A program made the position numbers and the translations under genes. A stretch of 64,000 nucleotides of DNA. It comes from Burkholderiaceae bacterium. GTDB taxonomy: Bacteria > Pseudomonadota > Gammaproteobacteria > Burkholderiales > Burkholderiaceae_E. The stretch covers positions 1 to 64,000 of the forward strand of contig JAMLIS010000013.1 of the NCBI GenBank assembly GCA_023954015.1, given 5' to 3'. The notes beneath the pieces were generated by a model. The model searched no databases. It saw only the letters and a program-made list of their open reading frames with translations, and was not told the origin of the DNA. Positions 8,652 through 17,866 of this stretch are shown here, in pieces (positions within the stretch are counted from its first letter, which is position 1; each line of letters opens with the position of its first letter).

Positions 8652-9092
8652 TCACGCAATCTCGCGCCGTCCCACCCCGGGCTGCGCCGCCGTCAACCGC
8701 TCGCCGAACGTCACGGCGAGCGCGCCGGTGTGCCGCCACACGACGACCGCGAAGCACAGCACGCCCGCGCCGACGACGAAAGCCGCCACGCCGAGGAACG
8801 GCTCGACCGCCAAGTGCCCGCGGAACAGTTCGAACAGCAGCACCATCATCACGAAGTGCGCCGGGACGTACAGCCAGAAATGCGCCCGCGCGAGCCGCGT
8901 CTGCGCGGCCTCCGGCACCACCGTATAGAACACGCCGAACAGTCCCAGGCTCACCCAGCCGAGCAGGTTCAGGTGCGCGTGCACCGGGTGCATCGTGTGG
9001 TCGTGGCTCGCGGCCATGTACAGCCCGAGCGCGACGCCGGCGACGAAATACAGCACCGCCAGTCGCAGGAACCAGTTCGCGAGGTTCTTCAT
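8652..9092 (-). CDS. small heme-copper-oxidase-like membrane protein
   Basis: A 146-residue four-helix membrane protein. MHPVHAHLNLLGWVSLG resembles the helix of cytochrome c oxidase subunit I (CcoN-like) that bears a heme-ligand histidine, and such short proteins are often annotated as subunit I-like. It lacks the rest of the oxidase, including the copper ligands, so it is unlikely to be a respiratory oxidase by itself; heme binding or sensing is possible. It is divergent from the LysR regulator, with a minisatellite between them. Confidence 0.7.
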   Translation of the reverse strand: MKNLANWFLRLAVLYFVAGVALGLYMAASHDHTMHPVHAHLNLLGWVSLGLFGVFYTVVPEAAQTRLARAHFWLYVPAHFVMMVLLFELFRGHLAVEPFLGVAAFVVGAGVLCFAVVVWRHTGALAVTFGERLTAAQPGVGRREIA

Positions 9093-9120
9093 GGTCGGCC
9101 TCCATCGGTTCGAGCCGGGA

Positions 9121-9226
9121 CGAAAAGCGTTCACGAAAGAGCGAGCGTTCACGAGAGGGCAAGCGTTCCGAAACGGCAAGCCTTCGCGAAACAGCAGGCC
9201 TTCGCGGAACAGGAAGTGTTCAGTGT
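9121..9226. repeat. 18-base degenerate tandem repeat
   Basis: About six degenerate units of about 18 bases built on AAGCGTTCACGAAAGAG, drifting to AAGCCTTCGCGAAACAG. They fill the gap between the starts of the two divergent genes, so they lie in the control region of one or both. Confidence 0.7.
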
Positions 9227-9261
9227 AGGAGGGCGACTTCCGCGCCGTAAGGCGCGCGACT

Positions 9262-9277
9262 GCATAATCGGGCCGCA
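9262..9277 (+). promoter_or_regulatory. 16-base element shared with 14002-14017
   Basis: GCATAATCGGGCCGCA, 16 bases upstream of the GTG start of the LysR gene, is repeated exactly 4.7 kb away in front of the MFS gene. CATAAT could serve as a -10 hexamer; no convincing -35 is seen. It may equally be a shared binding site. Confidence 0.4.
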
Positions 9278-9293
9278 AGAATGCGGGGGCCGC

Positions 9294-10268
9294 GTGTTCG
9301 ACTGGGACGATCTCAAGCCCTTCCTCGCCGTGGCTCGCCAGGGGAGCACGATCGCGGCGGCACGCGTTCTCGGCGTCGACCAGTCGACCGTGCAGCGCCG
9401 GCTCTGCGCGCTGGAACGCGGCCTCGGCTACCCGCTCGTGCGCCGCCTTTCCACCGGCTACCGGCTCACCGCCTTCGGCGAATCGCTGCTGCCGGAGGCG
9501 CAGCGCATCGAAGAGGCGGTGCTCGCCCTGCAGCAACGGGTCGAGGCCTTCCGCCACGATCTCACCGGTGTGGTGCGCGTCACCTGTCCCGAGCCGCTCG
9601 TCTACCGGATGGCGAGCATCGGCATGCTCGACCGCTTCCGTGCGCGCTATCCCGGCATCGACCTGCAGTTCGTCATGAGCGACAAGTTCCTGGACCTCGA
9701 GCGCGGCGAAGCCGACGTCGCGCTGCGCGCGGGCGAGACGCGCGACAGTCCGCTGATCGCGCGCCGGATCGGATGGTCGCTGTGGGGCGTGTACGCGAGC
9801 GAGCGCTACATCGAGCAGCACGGTCGCCCCGCGCGCGTCGAGGATCTGCAGGCGCACGCGCTGGTCGACTTCGACGAGTCGCTGTCGCACAACCGCGCAG
9901 CGGGATGGTTGCGCGAGGTGGCGCCGCGCGCGCGTTTCGTCGCGCGCAACGACAGCATCCTCGGGGTGATGCGTTCGGCGCTGTCGGGAATCGGCCTCGC
10001 CGCATTGCCGACCGCGCTCGGCGACGACGAACCTGCGCTCGTGCGCGTGCTCGGGCCGATTCCCGCGCTGGCGCGTCCGTGGCGCGTGCTGACCACGCGC
10101 GAGCTGCGTCACACGCCGCGCGTCGCGGCGTTCTTCGACTTCATGGTCGAGGAAAGGGACAACCTGCAGCAGGTGCTGACGGGGGGCGCGCCGGCGATCG
10201 CCGCCGCCGGCGAGCTCGGTTCGTCCCCGCCATCGTCGCCGCCATCGAACATCCTGATGCAGGAATGA
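9294..10268 (+). CDS. LysR-type transcriptional regulator
   Basis: A 324-residue LysR regulator. The N-terminal winged helix-turn-helix runs FDWDDLKPFLAVARQGSTIA with the recognition region RVLGVDQSTVQRRL, followed by the linker helix and a periplasmic-binding-protein-like effector domain (FRHDLTGVVRVTCPEPLV onward). The start is a GTG at 9294 preceded by a GGGGGC tract; no ATG in frame suits. The C-terminus carries a Pro/Ser extension. Its target is unknown; the divergent small membrane protein gene is the obvious candidate. Confidence 0.85.
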   Translation: MFDWDDLKPFLAVARQGSTIAAARVLGVDQSTVQRRLCALERGLGYPLVRRLSTGYRLTAFGESLLPEAQRIEEAVLALQQRVEAFRHDLTGVVRVTCPEPLVYRMASIGMLDRFRARYPGIDLQFVMSDKFLDLERGEADVALRAGETRDSPLIARRIGWSLWGVYASERYIEQHGRPARVEDLQAHALVDFDESLSHNRAAGWLREVAPRARFVARNDSILGVMRSALSGIGLAALPTALGDDEPALVRVLGPIPALARPWRVLTTRELRHTPRVAAFFDFMVEERDNLQQVLTGGAPAIAAAGELGSSPPSSPPSNILMQE

Positions 10269-10439
10269 CGTAACCGCGAGCGACGCCCGCGGGGTCGCTC
10301 CGGGACCTGATGCAGGGACCGAGCACCGAAGCGAAGCTCGGCACGCGGCGGTTCAGCTTCGCGCCGCCGGGCACGGCGACATGCTGCGCGGCTCGGTCCG
10401 GCCGGCACGCCGCTCGCCCGGCGTGCCGCCGTCCGCGGC

Positions 10440-11870
10440 TTACTTCTTGATGCTGATCACCTGCGGCTGCGTCACCGCCTTCAGCCCGTCGAGGCCGAAC
10501 TCGACGCCGTAACCGGAGCCCTTGACGCCGCCGAAGGGCACCATCGGATGGATCATGCCGTGCTGGTTGATCCAGACGGTGCCGGCCTGTATGCGGCTGG
10601 CCACCTGCTTGGCCTTCTCGATGTCGTTCGACCAGACCGAGGCGCCCAGGCCGACGTCGAGCCGGTTGGCGCTGGCGATCGCGTCCTCGACGTCCTGGTA
10701 CTGGATGATCGGCAGCACCGGGCCGAACTGCTCCTCGTCCACCAGGCGGTCGCCGTCCTTCAGGCCGGTGACCAGCGTGAGCGGATAGAAATAGCCCGGG
10801 CCGCCCTTGGGCGCCCCGCCGCATTCGACCTTGCCGCCCTGCGCTTTCGCGCTCTCGACCAGGTCGACGACCTTGTCGTACTGCATCTTGTTCTGGATCG
10901 GGCCCATCACCATGCCTTCTTCCAGCCCGTTGCCCATCGGCATCGCCTGCGCGAGCTCCTTGAGCGCCTGCACGGTGGGCTCGAACAGGCTCTCGGGCAC
11001 GTACAGGCGCTTGGCGGCAGCGCAGGTCTGCCCCATGTTGATGAAGGCGCCCCAGAACAGGCCCATCGCCATCGCCTTCGGGTCGGCGTCGGGCAGCATG
11101 ATTGCGGCGTCGTTGCCGCCGAGTTCGAGCGTGACGGGCACGACGTTCTTCGCGGCCGCTTCGGCGACCTTGGCGCCGGTGCGCGCCGAGCCGGTGAACA
11201 TCACCTTGTCGATGCCCGGGTCGGACACCAGCCACGAGCCGACTTCACCCGGGCCGCTGACGGTGTTCACGACGCCCTTCGGCAGCACTTCGCTGATCAG
11301 CCGGACGAGTTCCAGCGTGCCGATCGACGTGTACTCCGAAGGCTTGATGACGACCGTGTTGCCGGCGCGGATCGACGGCACGATCTGCCAGATCGCGATC
11401 AGCAGCGGCCAGTTCCACGGAGCGATCGCAGCCACGACGCCGTAGGGCTTGCGGTGCACTTCGTCGCGGCGCGTTTCGTCCTCGAAGGCCACCTCCACCG
11501 GCAGCTCCAGGCTGGCCGGCACCTGCGTCCACACCTCGCAGCCCCACACCTCGAAGCGGGCTCCGGGCACCTGGTCGGGACCGACGCCGCCGAGCGGCTT
11601 GCCCTGCTCGCGGGTGACCCAGTCCGCCAGGTAGGCGTCGTTGGCCTTGATGATCTCGGCCACCTTCATCATCAGCGCCTTGCGCTCGGCGTCGGGACGC
11701 GCCGCCCACGCGGGCTGCGCGGCACGCGCCGCGGCGATCGCGTCGGACACCTGCTGCCGGGTCGAGACGGGCACGTTGCCGAGCGTTTCGCCGGTGGCCG
11801 GATTGATCGAAGCGAAGGTCTCGTCCGAGCCTGCCGGACGGCCGTCGATCGTGTTGAGATAGGTTTTCAT
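10440..11870 (-). CDS. NAD(P)-dependent aldehyde dehydrogenase
   Basis: A 476-residue ALDH superfamily enzyme oxidising an aldehyde to its acid. The Rossmann and active-site motifs are in order: PWNWPLLIAIWQIVPSIRAG, the FTGSARTG glycine motif, the general base in LELGGND, the nucleophilic cysteine in GQTCAAAKRL, and EEQFGPVLP. The start at 11870 is preferred over an in-frame codon 13 residues upstream. The AraC-type activator gene directly upstream on the same strand recalls feaR/feaB-type pairs for amine-derived aldehydes, but the substrate cannot be read from sequence. Confidence 0.9.
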   Translation of the reverse strand: MKTYLNTIDGRPAGSDETFASINPATGETLGNVPVSTRQQVSDAIAAARAAQPAWAARPDAERKALMMKVAEIIKANDAYLADWVTREQGKPLGGVGPDQVPGARFEVWGCEVWTQVPASLELPVEVAFEDETRRDEVHRKPYGVVAAIAPWNWPLLIAIWQIVPSIRAGNTVVIKPSEYTSIGTLELVRLISEVLPKGVVNTVSGPGEVGSWLVSDPGIDKVMFTGSARTGAKVAEAAAKNVVPVTLELGGNDAAIMLPDADPKAMAMGLFWGAFINMGQTCAAAKRLYVPESLFEPTVQALKELAQAMPMGNGLEEGMVMGPIQNKMQYDKVVDLVESAKAQGGKVECGGAPKGGPGYFYPLTLVTGLKDGDRLVDEEQFGPVLPIIQYQDVEDAIASANRLDVGLGASVWSNDIEKAKQVASRIQAGTVWINQHGMIHPMVPFGGVKGSGYGVEFGLDGLKAVTQPQVISIKK

Positions 11871-11945
11871 GTCATCCCCCGAGTCGTTGCTGGAGAACGC
11901 GCCGCCCACGGCGCGTCCGGCAGCGGTCGAATGCCGCAGCGTCGC

Positions 11946-12956
11946 TCATCGTCTCTCAATGCGGGACGGCAGACTTGCAGCGGGGTGCGACGAGAGTTGA
12001 CCGGGAGTGCAGTTCCGGCTTTGCGAGCGCCTGCGATACTCGCGCGGGCCGGCGCCGTAGGCGGCCTTGAACAGGCGGCTGAAATACGCCATGTCGCTGA
12101 AGCCGTTGTCGAAGGCGATGCGCGTGATCGTCTTGTCGCGGCTGGCGGCGTCGAGCAGCGCCTGCCGGCAGCGATCGAGGCGCGTCTGCTGGATGAAGGC
12201 GCCCGGCGACTGGCCGACCGGCTCGAACCACGCGTACAGCGTGCGGCGCGAGACGCGCAGCTCGGCGGCTACGGCGTCCGGCGTGAGCTCGGGGTCGCCG
12301 ATGCGGCTGGCAATGTAACGGCGCGCACGCGCCAGCTGCGCGTCGACCCGCGAGTGGCGCGCGTCGCTCGCGCTCCTGGCGGCAACCAGCATGAGATTCG
12401 CGATCGAGGTGCAGACCGTCTCGGCCGACCACGCGTCGTAGTCCTGCGGGTCGCGCAGCGCGGTCAGCACGGAGCCGAGCGCGACGCGCGATGCGCCGGT
12501 GGAACGGAACGACTGGCCCAGGCCGTTCGCCGCCAGCGGCTCCCAGTCGGGGCAGGCATCCAGCGGCAGCAGCGCCACGACGAATCGGCTGGCGTCGTCG
12601 ATGTCGATGGAATACGGACGCGACGTGTCGTAGAAGGTCCAGGCGCCGGGGGCCAGGTCGCTGCAGCGGCCGGCCTGCTCGATCCGGCTCATGCCGCGCA
12701 CCTGCCAGAAGAGCTTCAGGAATGCGCGCTCGGAGCGCTCCGACAACGTGCGCGTGCGCGTGACACGATGCGCGTCGGCATCGACGTAGGCGAGCTGCGC
12801 CGCGCCGAGCTGTCGCGCGGTGAGCGTCGCGTGGAAATCGTCGCGGCGAGTGACCGACACCTCGAGCGGAAGGAAGTTCGCGTGCACGCCCGCCTTCCAG
12901 CCGGAGGCGCTGCGCGTGCTCAGCTGGGCTGCGCCGGGCGGGGCTTGCATCTCCAT
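11946..12956 (-). CDS. AraC family transcriptional regulator (FeaR-like)
   Basis: A 336-residue regulator with an N-terminal AraC-binding-like domain (to about residue 190) and a C-terminal double helix-turn-helix (SRIGDPELTPDAVAAELRVS, then FDNGFSDMAYFSRLFKAAYG). It lies 75 bases upstream of the aldehyde dehydrogenase gene on the same strand and probably activates it. Region order and length fit the FeaR group. A frame-shifted long ORF covers the same bases but lacks any conserved motif. Confidence 0.85.
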   Translation of the reverse strand: MEMQAPPGAAQLSTRSASGWKAGVHANFLPLEVSVTRRDDFHATLTARQLGAAQLAYVDADAHRVTRTRTLSERSERAFLKLFWQVRGMSRIEQAGRCSDLAPGAWTFYDTSRPYSIDIDDASRFVVALLPLDACPDWEPLAANGLGQSFRSTGASRVALGSVLTALRDPQDYDAWSAETVCTSIANLMLVAARSASDARHSRVDAQLARARRYIASRIGDPELTPDAVAAELRVSRRTLYAWFEPVGQSPGAFIQQTRLDRCRQALLDAASRDKTITRIAFDNGFSDMAYFSRLFKAAYGAGPREYRRRSQSRNCTPGQLSSHPAASLPSRIERR

Positions 12957-13050
12957 CCCTCACGGAACGAGCGCCCATTCTCGAACAGAAGTCGAACCGG
13001 ACGCAATGCGCGGCTCGCTCCGCGGCGCACGCCGGCGATCGCCCGGCGCT

Positions 13051-13926
13051 TCAGCGGCGCCCGACGGTGAGCAGCAACTCGTTCGGCCCTACCCAGCCGT
13101 CCGTCGTGGAGAACCTCCCCAGGCGCTCCTCCATCTCCGACCACGCCGCGTCCGCGGCTGCCGGCGGCAGCGCGCCGAGGATCTGCTGAATCGGGCTCGC
13201 GGAGCTGCGCACGAAGTCGAGGTAGGCGCGCGCCGACGGCAGTCGGAAAGGCGCGTCGATCTTCGTCGTCGTAGTGCGTTCGAAGCCGGCTGCGCGGAAC
13301 AGTTCGTCGACGAGGCCGGGCTTGCCGAGGCTGAGCAATCCGCCAGCGGTGAAGGGGTCGCGCGGCGGCAGGCCGGCGTGCTGCAGCGCGGTCGACATCA
13401 GGATGCCGATGCACGGATTGCGGTCGGGCGCCGAGAAGACGAGCGTGCAGGCATGCCCGCCCGGGCGAAGCGCCCGGTGCATCTCGCGCAACGCGGCCGC
13501 CGGGTCGCGAAACAGCATCAGGCCGAGTCGGCACAGGGTGGCGTCGAAGCTTGCGTCCTCGACGGGAAGGCGCGTGGCGTCGGCCTCGCGAAACTGCACG
13601 TTCGCCAGTCCGGCGCGCTCGACGTTCTCCTGCGCCAGACGCAGGATCGCCGGCGAGAAGTCGGTCGCGAGCACGAAGCCCGTGGGGCCGACGCGGCGCG
13701 CGATGTCGATCGTCGGCTCGCCGGCTCCGGCGGCGACGTCGAGCACGCGCCGGCCGACCGCCACGCCCGCGGCGTCGAGCATCGCGTCGGTGGCATCACG
13801 CAGCCAGGCGCGGATCTGCGGCGTGTGCTCGTTCCAGCCTTCGGCCGAACGCTCCCATTGCGTGCGGGCGGCGGCGGTGAAGGCGGCGGGGTCGGCGCCT
13901 GTGCCGGGTGTGCTGCCGATCGTCAT
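13051..13926 (-). CDS. class I SAM-dependent methyltransferase
   Basis: A 291-residue methyltransferase of the UbiE/Methyltransf_11 type. Motif I (RRVLDVAAGAGEPTIDIA) is at about residues 59 to 76, an acidic end of strand 2 follows (LATDFSP), then READATRLPVEDASFD and the motif IV-like LCRLGLMLFRD. The substrate is unknown. The ATG at 13926 gives a short N-terminus before the WNEHTPQIRAW helix. It is divergent from the MFS carrier. Confidence 0.85.
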   Translation of the reverse strand: MTIGSTPGTGADPAAFTAAARTQWERSAEGWNEHTPQIRAWLRDATDAMLDAAGVAVGRRVLDVAAGAGEPTIDIARRVGPTGFVLATDFSPAILRLAQENVERAGLANVQFREADATRLPVEDASFDATLCRLGLMLFRDPAAALREMHRALRPGGHACTLVFSAPDRNPCIGILMSTALQHAGLPPRDPFTAGGLLSLGKPGLVDELFRAAGFERTTTTKIDAPFRLPSARAYLDFVRSSASPIQQILGALPPAAADAAWSEMEERLGRFSTTDGWVGPNELLLTVGRR

Positions 13927-14001
13927 GGCGTGCCTCCGAAGCGTGGGACGAAACCGCCTCCAGTCTATGCAGGGCGTACGGGGCGGAGAAGATGCAAAGC
14001 C

Positions 14002-14017
14002 GCATAATCGGGCCGCA
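14002..14017 (+). promoter_or_regulatory. 16-base element shared with 9262-9277
   Basis: The second exact copy of GCATAATCGGGCCGCA, in the gap between the methyltransferase and MFS genes, 139 bases before the MFS start. Conservation continues weakly downstream (AGAA-TGC). Confidence 0.4.
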
Positions 14018-14156
14018 GAAGTGCCGTGCGGTCCGTGCCGAAGCGCCGCCGACACTCCTGCGCAATCGGAATCGCTGCATCGATCGGCTGTTCGCACCAC
14101 CCGCGAGGCCGACGCCGCTCGCGATGATCTGAGAACCTCGATTTCCCGCGATCCCG

Positions 14157-15407
14157 ATGTCCGCCGATTCCGGCACCCGCCGGTTCCCCGCTGCGCCGCG
14201 CGAGTCCGAACGCGCGCTGTGGACGATGCTGCTCGCGCTGACCGGCGGCTTCGCGCTCAGCCAGGCCTATCGCACCGTCGCCGCGATCATGGCGCCGCAA
14301 CTGCAGGCCGACTTCGGACTCGATCCGCAGGGGCTCGGGCTCTTCGCCGGCACCTTTCATTTCGCCTTCGGCCTGCTGCAGTTGCTGATGGGCATCGGGA
14401 TCGATCTCTACGGCGTGCGCCGCACGGTGCTCGTGGCCTTTCCGCTGACGATCGCCGGATCGCTGCTGTCGGCCGTCACGTCGAACTTCGGCGTGCTGCT
14501 GCTCGCGCAGGCCCTGATCGGCATCGGCTGCGCGCCGGCATTCCTCGTGTGCACGGTGTTCATCGCGAAGCGCTTTCCCGCGGCGCGCTACGCATCCGTG
14601 TCGGGGCTGGTGCTCGGCCTCGGCGGCATGGGAATGCTCGCCACCGGGACGCCACTCGCCTGGCTGATCGAGGCGAGCTCGTGGCGCACGGGCTTCGTCG
14701 CGCTGGCGGCGTTCTCGGCGCTGGCGTGGCTGGCGATCGCGCGCTTCGTCCACGAGCGCGCGTCGGCCGACGAGGGCGCTTCGCCTGCCGAACGCGAATC
14801 GATCGGCCAGGCGCTGCACGGCTTCGCGTCGCTGTTCGCCATGCCGCACACCTGGGGCATTCTCGCGCTGGCCACCGTCAGCTACGCGGCTTTCGTCTCG
14901 CTGCGCGGACTGTGGCTCGGTCCGCTGCTGGTCGATCGCTACGGCTTCTCGCTGGTGGCCAGCGGCAACGTCGCGATCGCGGTGTCGGTGGCGTCGATGA
15001 TCGGGCCGCCGCTGTTCGGCCGCCTCGACCCGGGCCGTGCGACGCGGCGGCGTTGGCTGCTCGCCGGCACGCTCGTCTGCGCGGCGATGTTCGCGCTGCT
15101 CGCGCCGGGCTTCGACGCGTCCTTCGACGTGATCGTCGCGATCGCGTTCTCGCTGGTCTCCGGCTACGGCGTGCTGCAGTACGCCGACGTGCGCGACGCG
15201 TATCCGGCGTCGATGACCGGGCGCGCGCTGTCGCTGTTCACGATGGCGCTGTTCCTCGGCGTGGCGTTGATGCAGTGGCTGACCGGCGCGGTGGCGTCGG
15301 CCGCCGTTGCGCACGGGCTGCCGCCCTTCGCGGCCGCGTTCGCGACGATCGCGCTGATGCTCGCGGCCGGCGCGCTGCTGTTCGTGCGCCTGCCGCAGCC
15401 ACGCTGA
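14157..15407 (+). CDS. MFS transporter
   Basis: A 416-residue major facilitator permease with about 12 hydrophobic helices. The first is LLALTGGFALSQAYRTVAAI. The loop 2-3 signature appears as GIGIDLYGVRRTVLVAF and a related one in the second half follows YGFSLVASGNVAIA. A charged cytoplasmic loop (ERASADEGASPAERES) separates the halves. The substrate cannot be inferred; the family includes organic-anion carriers and drug exporters. Confidence 0.85.
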   Translation: MSADSGTRRFPAAPRESERALWTMLLALTGGFALSQAYRTVAAIMAPQLQADFGLDPQGLGLFAGTFHFAFGLLQLLMGIGIDLYGVRRTVLVAFPLTIAGSLLSAVTSNFGVLLLAQALIGIGCAPAFLVCTVFIAKRFPAARYASVSGLVLGLGGMGMLATGTPLAWLIEASSWRTGFVALAAFSALAWLAIARFVHERASADEGASPAERESIGQALHGFASLFAMPHTWGILALATVSYAAFVSLRGLWLGPLLVDRYGFSLVASGNVAIAVSVASMIGPPLFGRLDPGRATRRRWLLAGTLVCAAMFALLAPGFDASFDVIVAIAFSLVSGYGVLQYADVRDAYPASMTGRALSLFTMALFLGVALMQWLTGAVASAAVAHGLPPFAAAFATIALMLAAGALLFVRLPQPR

Positions 15408-15440
15408 AGCGCCTGGCGCCGCGAGCCGGCCGAGCGGAGC

Positions 15441-17168
15441 TCAGGACGATGCCGACACCGCGACCAGCCGCGCAAGTTGTGCGCGCATCCGCAGCGGGTC
15501 GACTGCCTGCAGCAGCCGCGTCACGCGCGGCGCGAGCTGCGCCACGTCGGCGCGCAGGATCTCGCGCTTGACGCGCAGCAGGCTGGCCGGGTGCATCGAG
15601 AACTCGCGCAGCCCCATGCCGAGCAGCAGGTGCGTCGCGCCCCAGTCACCGGCCATCTCCCCGCAGACGGCGACCGGCTTGCCGGCGCGGCGCGCGGCGC
15701 GAATCGTCATCGCCACCAGCCGCAGCACGGCCGGATGGAAGGGCTCGTACAGCGAGGCGACCTCGTGGTCGGCGCGGTCGATCGCCAGCGTGTACTGCGT
15801 GAGGTCGTTCGTGCCGATGGACAGGAAATCGAGCCGGCGCACGAACAGGCTCGCCGACAGCGCCGCCGCCGGGATCTCGACCATGCCGCCCACCGGCATG
15901 GCCTCGTCGAACGCGAGGCCCCGCTCGCGCAACTGCGCCTTCGCGATGCCGATCAGGCGAAGCGTCTGCTCGATCTCGTGGCCGTGCGCAAGCATCGGGA
16001 TCAGCAGGCGCACCGGCCCGTGCGCCGATGCGCGCAGCATCGCGCGCAGCTGCACGAGGAACATCGTCGGCTGCGACAGGCAGTAGCGGATCGCGCGCCG
16101 GCCGAGTGCCGGGTTCTGGGCGACCGAAGCACCGGCGCGCTCGAGCGCCTTGTCCGCGCCGACGTCGAGCGTGCGGATCGTCACCGGGCGTCCCTGCATC
16201 GCGAGCACCGCTTCGCGATACGCCTCGTACTGCTCGTCCTCGCCGGGCGGCTCGCGCCGGTTCAGGAACAGGAACTCCGAGCGGAACAGCCCCACGCCTT
16301 CGGCGCCGGCTGCGAGCGCAGCGCCCGCTTCGTCGGGGCGCTCGATGTTCGCGCACAGCGTGATGCGCGTGCCGTCCTTCGTGACCGCCGCCACGTGCAG
16401 CAGCTTTCGCAGCGATTCCCGCTCGCGCAGGCTGAGCGCCTGCAGGTGCCGGTACTGCGACAGCACGCTCTCGTCGGGCGCGACGATCACGATCCCCTGT
16501 TCGCCGTCGAGCACGAGCCAGTCGTCGTCCGCGATGAGCCGGCTCGCCGGGCCCGCGCCGACCACCGCCGGCACGTCCATGCCGCGCGCGAGGATCGCCG
16601 TGTGCGAGGTGGCGCCGCCCTGGTCGATCGCGAAGCCCACCGCCGAGCGCAGCGAGAGCATGTCGGCCGGCGAGAGATCCTCGGCGACGACGATGCACGG
16701 CTCGTCGCGCACTGCGTGCACGGGCGCACGCGAGCCCGAGAGCACGCGCGTGACGCGATCGGCGACATGCAGCACGTCGCGGCCGCGCTCGCGCAGGTAC
16801 GCGTCGTCGATCTCCTCGAACTGCGCGGCGAGATGCGCGGCCTGCGCGGCGAATGCCCACTCGGCGTTGTGCAGGTGCCCGCGCACGCTGTCGCGGGCCG
16901 CGCCGACCAGCGTCGGATCGTCGAGGATCATCGCGTGCACGTCGAGCAGCGCGCGCGCTTCGGCGGGACCCTCCTCCGGCAGCTGCTCGGCGATCGCCTG
17001 CAGTTCGGCCTTGACGACCTCGATCGCGGTCTCGAGCCGCGAAAGTTCGCGCTCGACCTGCGTCCGGTCTACCCGGTAGCGCGGCACGTCGCGCTCGCTC
17101 GGCTCGAGCCGGCGCGCGCGACCGATGACGATGCCGCCACCGAGTCCGATGCCGTGCAGGCTGAACAT
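15441..17168 (-). CDS. ptsI: phosphoenolpyruvate-protein phosphotransferase (EI)
   Basis: Enzyme I of the phosphotransferase system, 575 residues, which transfers phosphate from PEP to HPr. The phospho-histidine lies in DQGGATSHTAILARG (residues 188 to 202). The PEP-binding barrel carries GVGLFRSEFLFL, the FLSIGTNDLTQYTLAIDR signature and the active-site cysteine in VAVCGEMAGD. It is the last gene of a run read gshA, gshB, EIIA-Man, ptsH, ptsI. No sugar permease (EIIC) is encoded nearby, so the chain is likely regulatory. Confidence 0.97.
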   Translation of the reverse strand: MFSLHGIGLGGGIVIGRARRLEPSERDVPRYRVDRTQVERELSRLETAIEVVKAELQAIAEQLPEEGPAEARALLDVHAMILDDPTLVGAARDSVRGHLHNAEWAFAAQAAHLAAQFEEIDDAYLRERGRDVLHVADRVTRVLSGSRAPVHAVRDEPCIVVAEDLSPADMLSLRSAVGFAIDQGGATSHTAILARGMDVPAVVGAGPASRLIADDDWLVLDGEQGIVIVAPDESVLSQYRHLQALSLRERESLRKLLHVAAVTKDGTRITLCANIERPDEAGAALAAGAEGVGLFRSEFLFLNRREPPGEDEQYEAYREAVLAMQGRPVTIRTLDVGADKALERAGASVAQNPALGRRAIRYCLSQPTMFLVQLRAMLRASAHGPVRLLIPMLAHGHEIEQTLRLIGIAKAQLRERGLAFDEAMPVGGMVEIPAAALSASLFVRRLDFLSIGTNDLTQYTLAIDRADHEVASLYEPFHPAVLRLVAMTIRAARRAGKPVAVCGEMAGDWGATHLLLGMGLREFSMHPASLLRVKREILRADVAQLAPRVTRLLQAVDPLRMRAQLARLVAVSASS

Positions 17169-17171
17169 CGA

Positions 17172-17444
17172 CTAGCCCAGCTCCTCTTCGAAACCCGAAG
17201 CGACCAGCGCGCGCACCGCCTCGACTGCGTCGCCCTCGTCCGGACCCTCGGCCTCGACGACCAGCGTGCTGCCCTGGGCGGCGGCGAGCATCATGACGCC
17301 CATGATGCTCTTGGCGTTCACGCGCCGCGTGCCCTTGGCGAGCCAGACTTCCGAGCGGAAGCGCGACGCGGTAGCGGTCAGGCGCGCCGACGGACGCGCG
17401 TGCAGGCCGAGCCGGTTCACGACGACGACCTCGGCCTTCGTCAT
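17172..17444 (-). CDS. ptsH: phosphocarrier protein HPr
   Basis: HPr, 90 residues. The EI-phosphorylated histidine is in NRLGLHARPSARL and the regulatory-serine region is NAKSIMGVMML, the site used by HPr kinase in many betaproteobacteria. It overlaps the end of the EIIA gene by 4 bases and lies 3 bases before ptsI. Confidence 0.97.
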   Translation of the reverse strand: MTKAEVVVVNRLGLHARPSARLTATASRFRSEVWLAKGTRRVNAKSIMGVMMLAAAQGSTLVVEAEGPDEGDAVEAVRALVASGFEEELG

Positions 17445-17866
17445 GGGCTCGACGGCGAAGGTGCGGCGTCCGCGCCCTCGTCGGCGTCGACCGCGCGGAT
17501 CGAGCGGCGCCCGCTGTCGAGCAGCGCTTCGACCAGCTCGTCCACCGGCATGCGCCGGTTCTGCAGCGCCTTCAGGAGCATCGGCAGGTTCGCCCCGGCC
17601 ACGACGCGCACGCGATCGCGCACGGCCAGCTGCGCGGCGATGCGCGAAGGCGTCGCGCCGAACACGTCGGTGAGCACGACGGCGCCGCTGCCGTCGTTGA
17701 TGCGCGCGAGCAGTTCGCGCCCGCAGCGCAGCGCCGTCTCGGGGTTCTCGTCGGGGACGACGTCGAGCGCGGCCAGTTGCGCAGGCAGCCGCCCGAACAC
17801 GTGGCGCGTGCAGCGGATCAGCGCGCTGCCGAAGGGTTCGTGCGACACGACGAGGACGCCGATCAT
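17441..17866 (-). CDS. PTS EIIA component, mannose/fructose type
   Basis: A 141-residue EIIA-Man domain protein. The phosphorylatable histidine is in VLVVSHEPFG near the N-terminus and the conserved TDVFGATPSRIA turn follows. It stands alone, without EIIB, EIIC or EIID, as in the betaproteobacterial regulatory PTS (EIIA-HPr-EI) linked to carbon-storage control. It overlaps both neighbours by 4 bases (gshB upstream, ptsH downstream), so it is co-translated with them. Confidence 0.93.
   Translation of the reverse strand: MIGVLVVSHEPFGSALIRCTRHVFGRLPAQLAALDVVPDENPETALRCGRELLARINDGSGAVVLTDVFGATPSRIAAQLAVRDRVRVVAGANLPMLLKALQNRRMPVDELVEALLDSGRRSIRAVDADEGADAAPSPSSP

Noticed and set aside
13274..15571. 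Open frame of 765 codons on the plus strand across the methyltransferase and MFS genes
   Set aside because: Arg/Ala-rich shadow frame in high-GC DNA, covering two genes that have clear family motifs in other frames.
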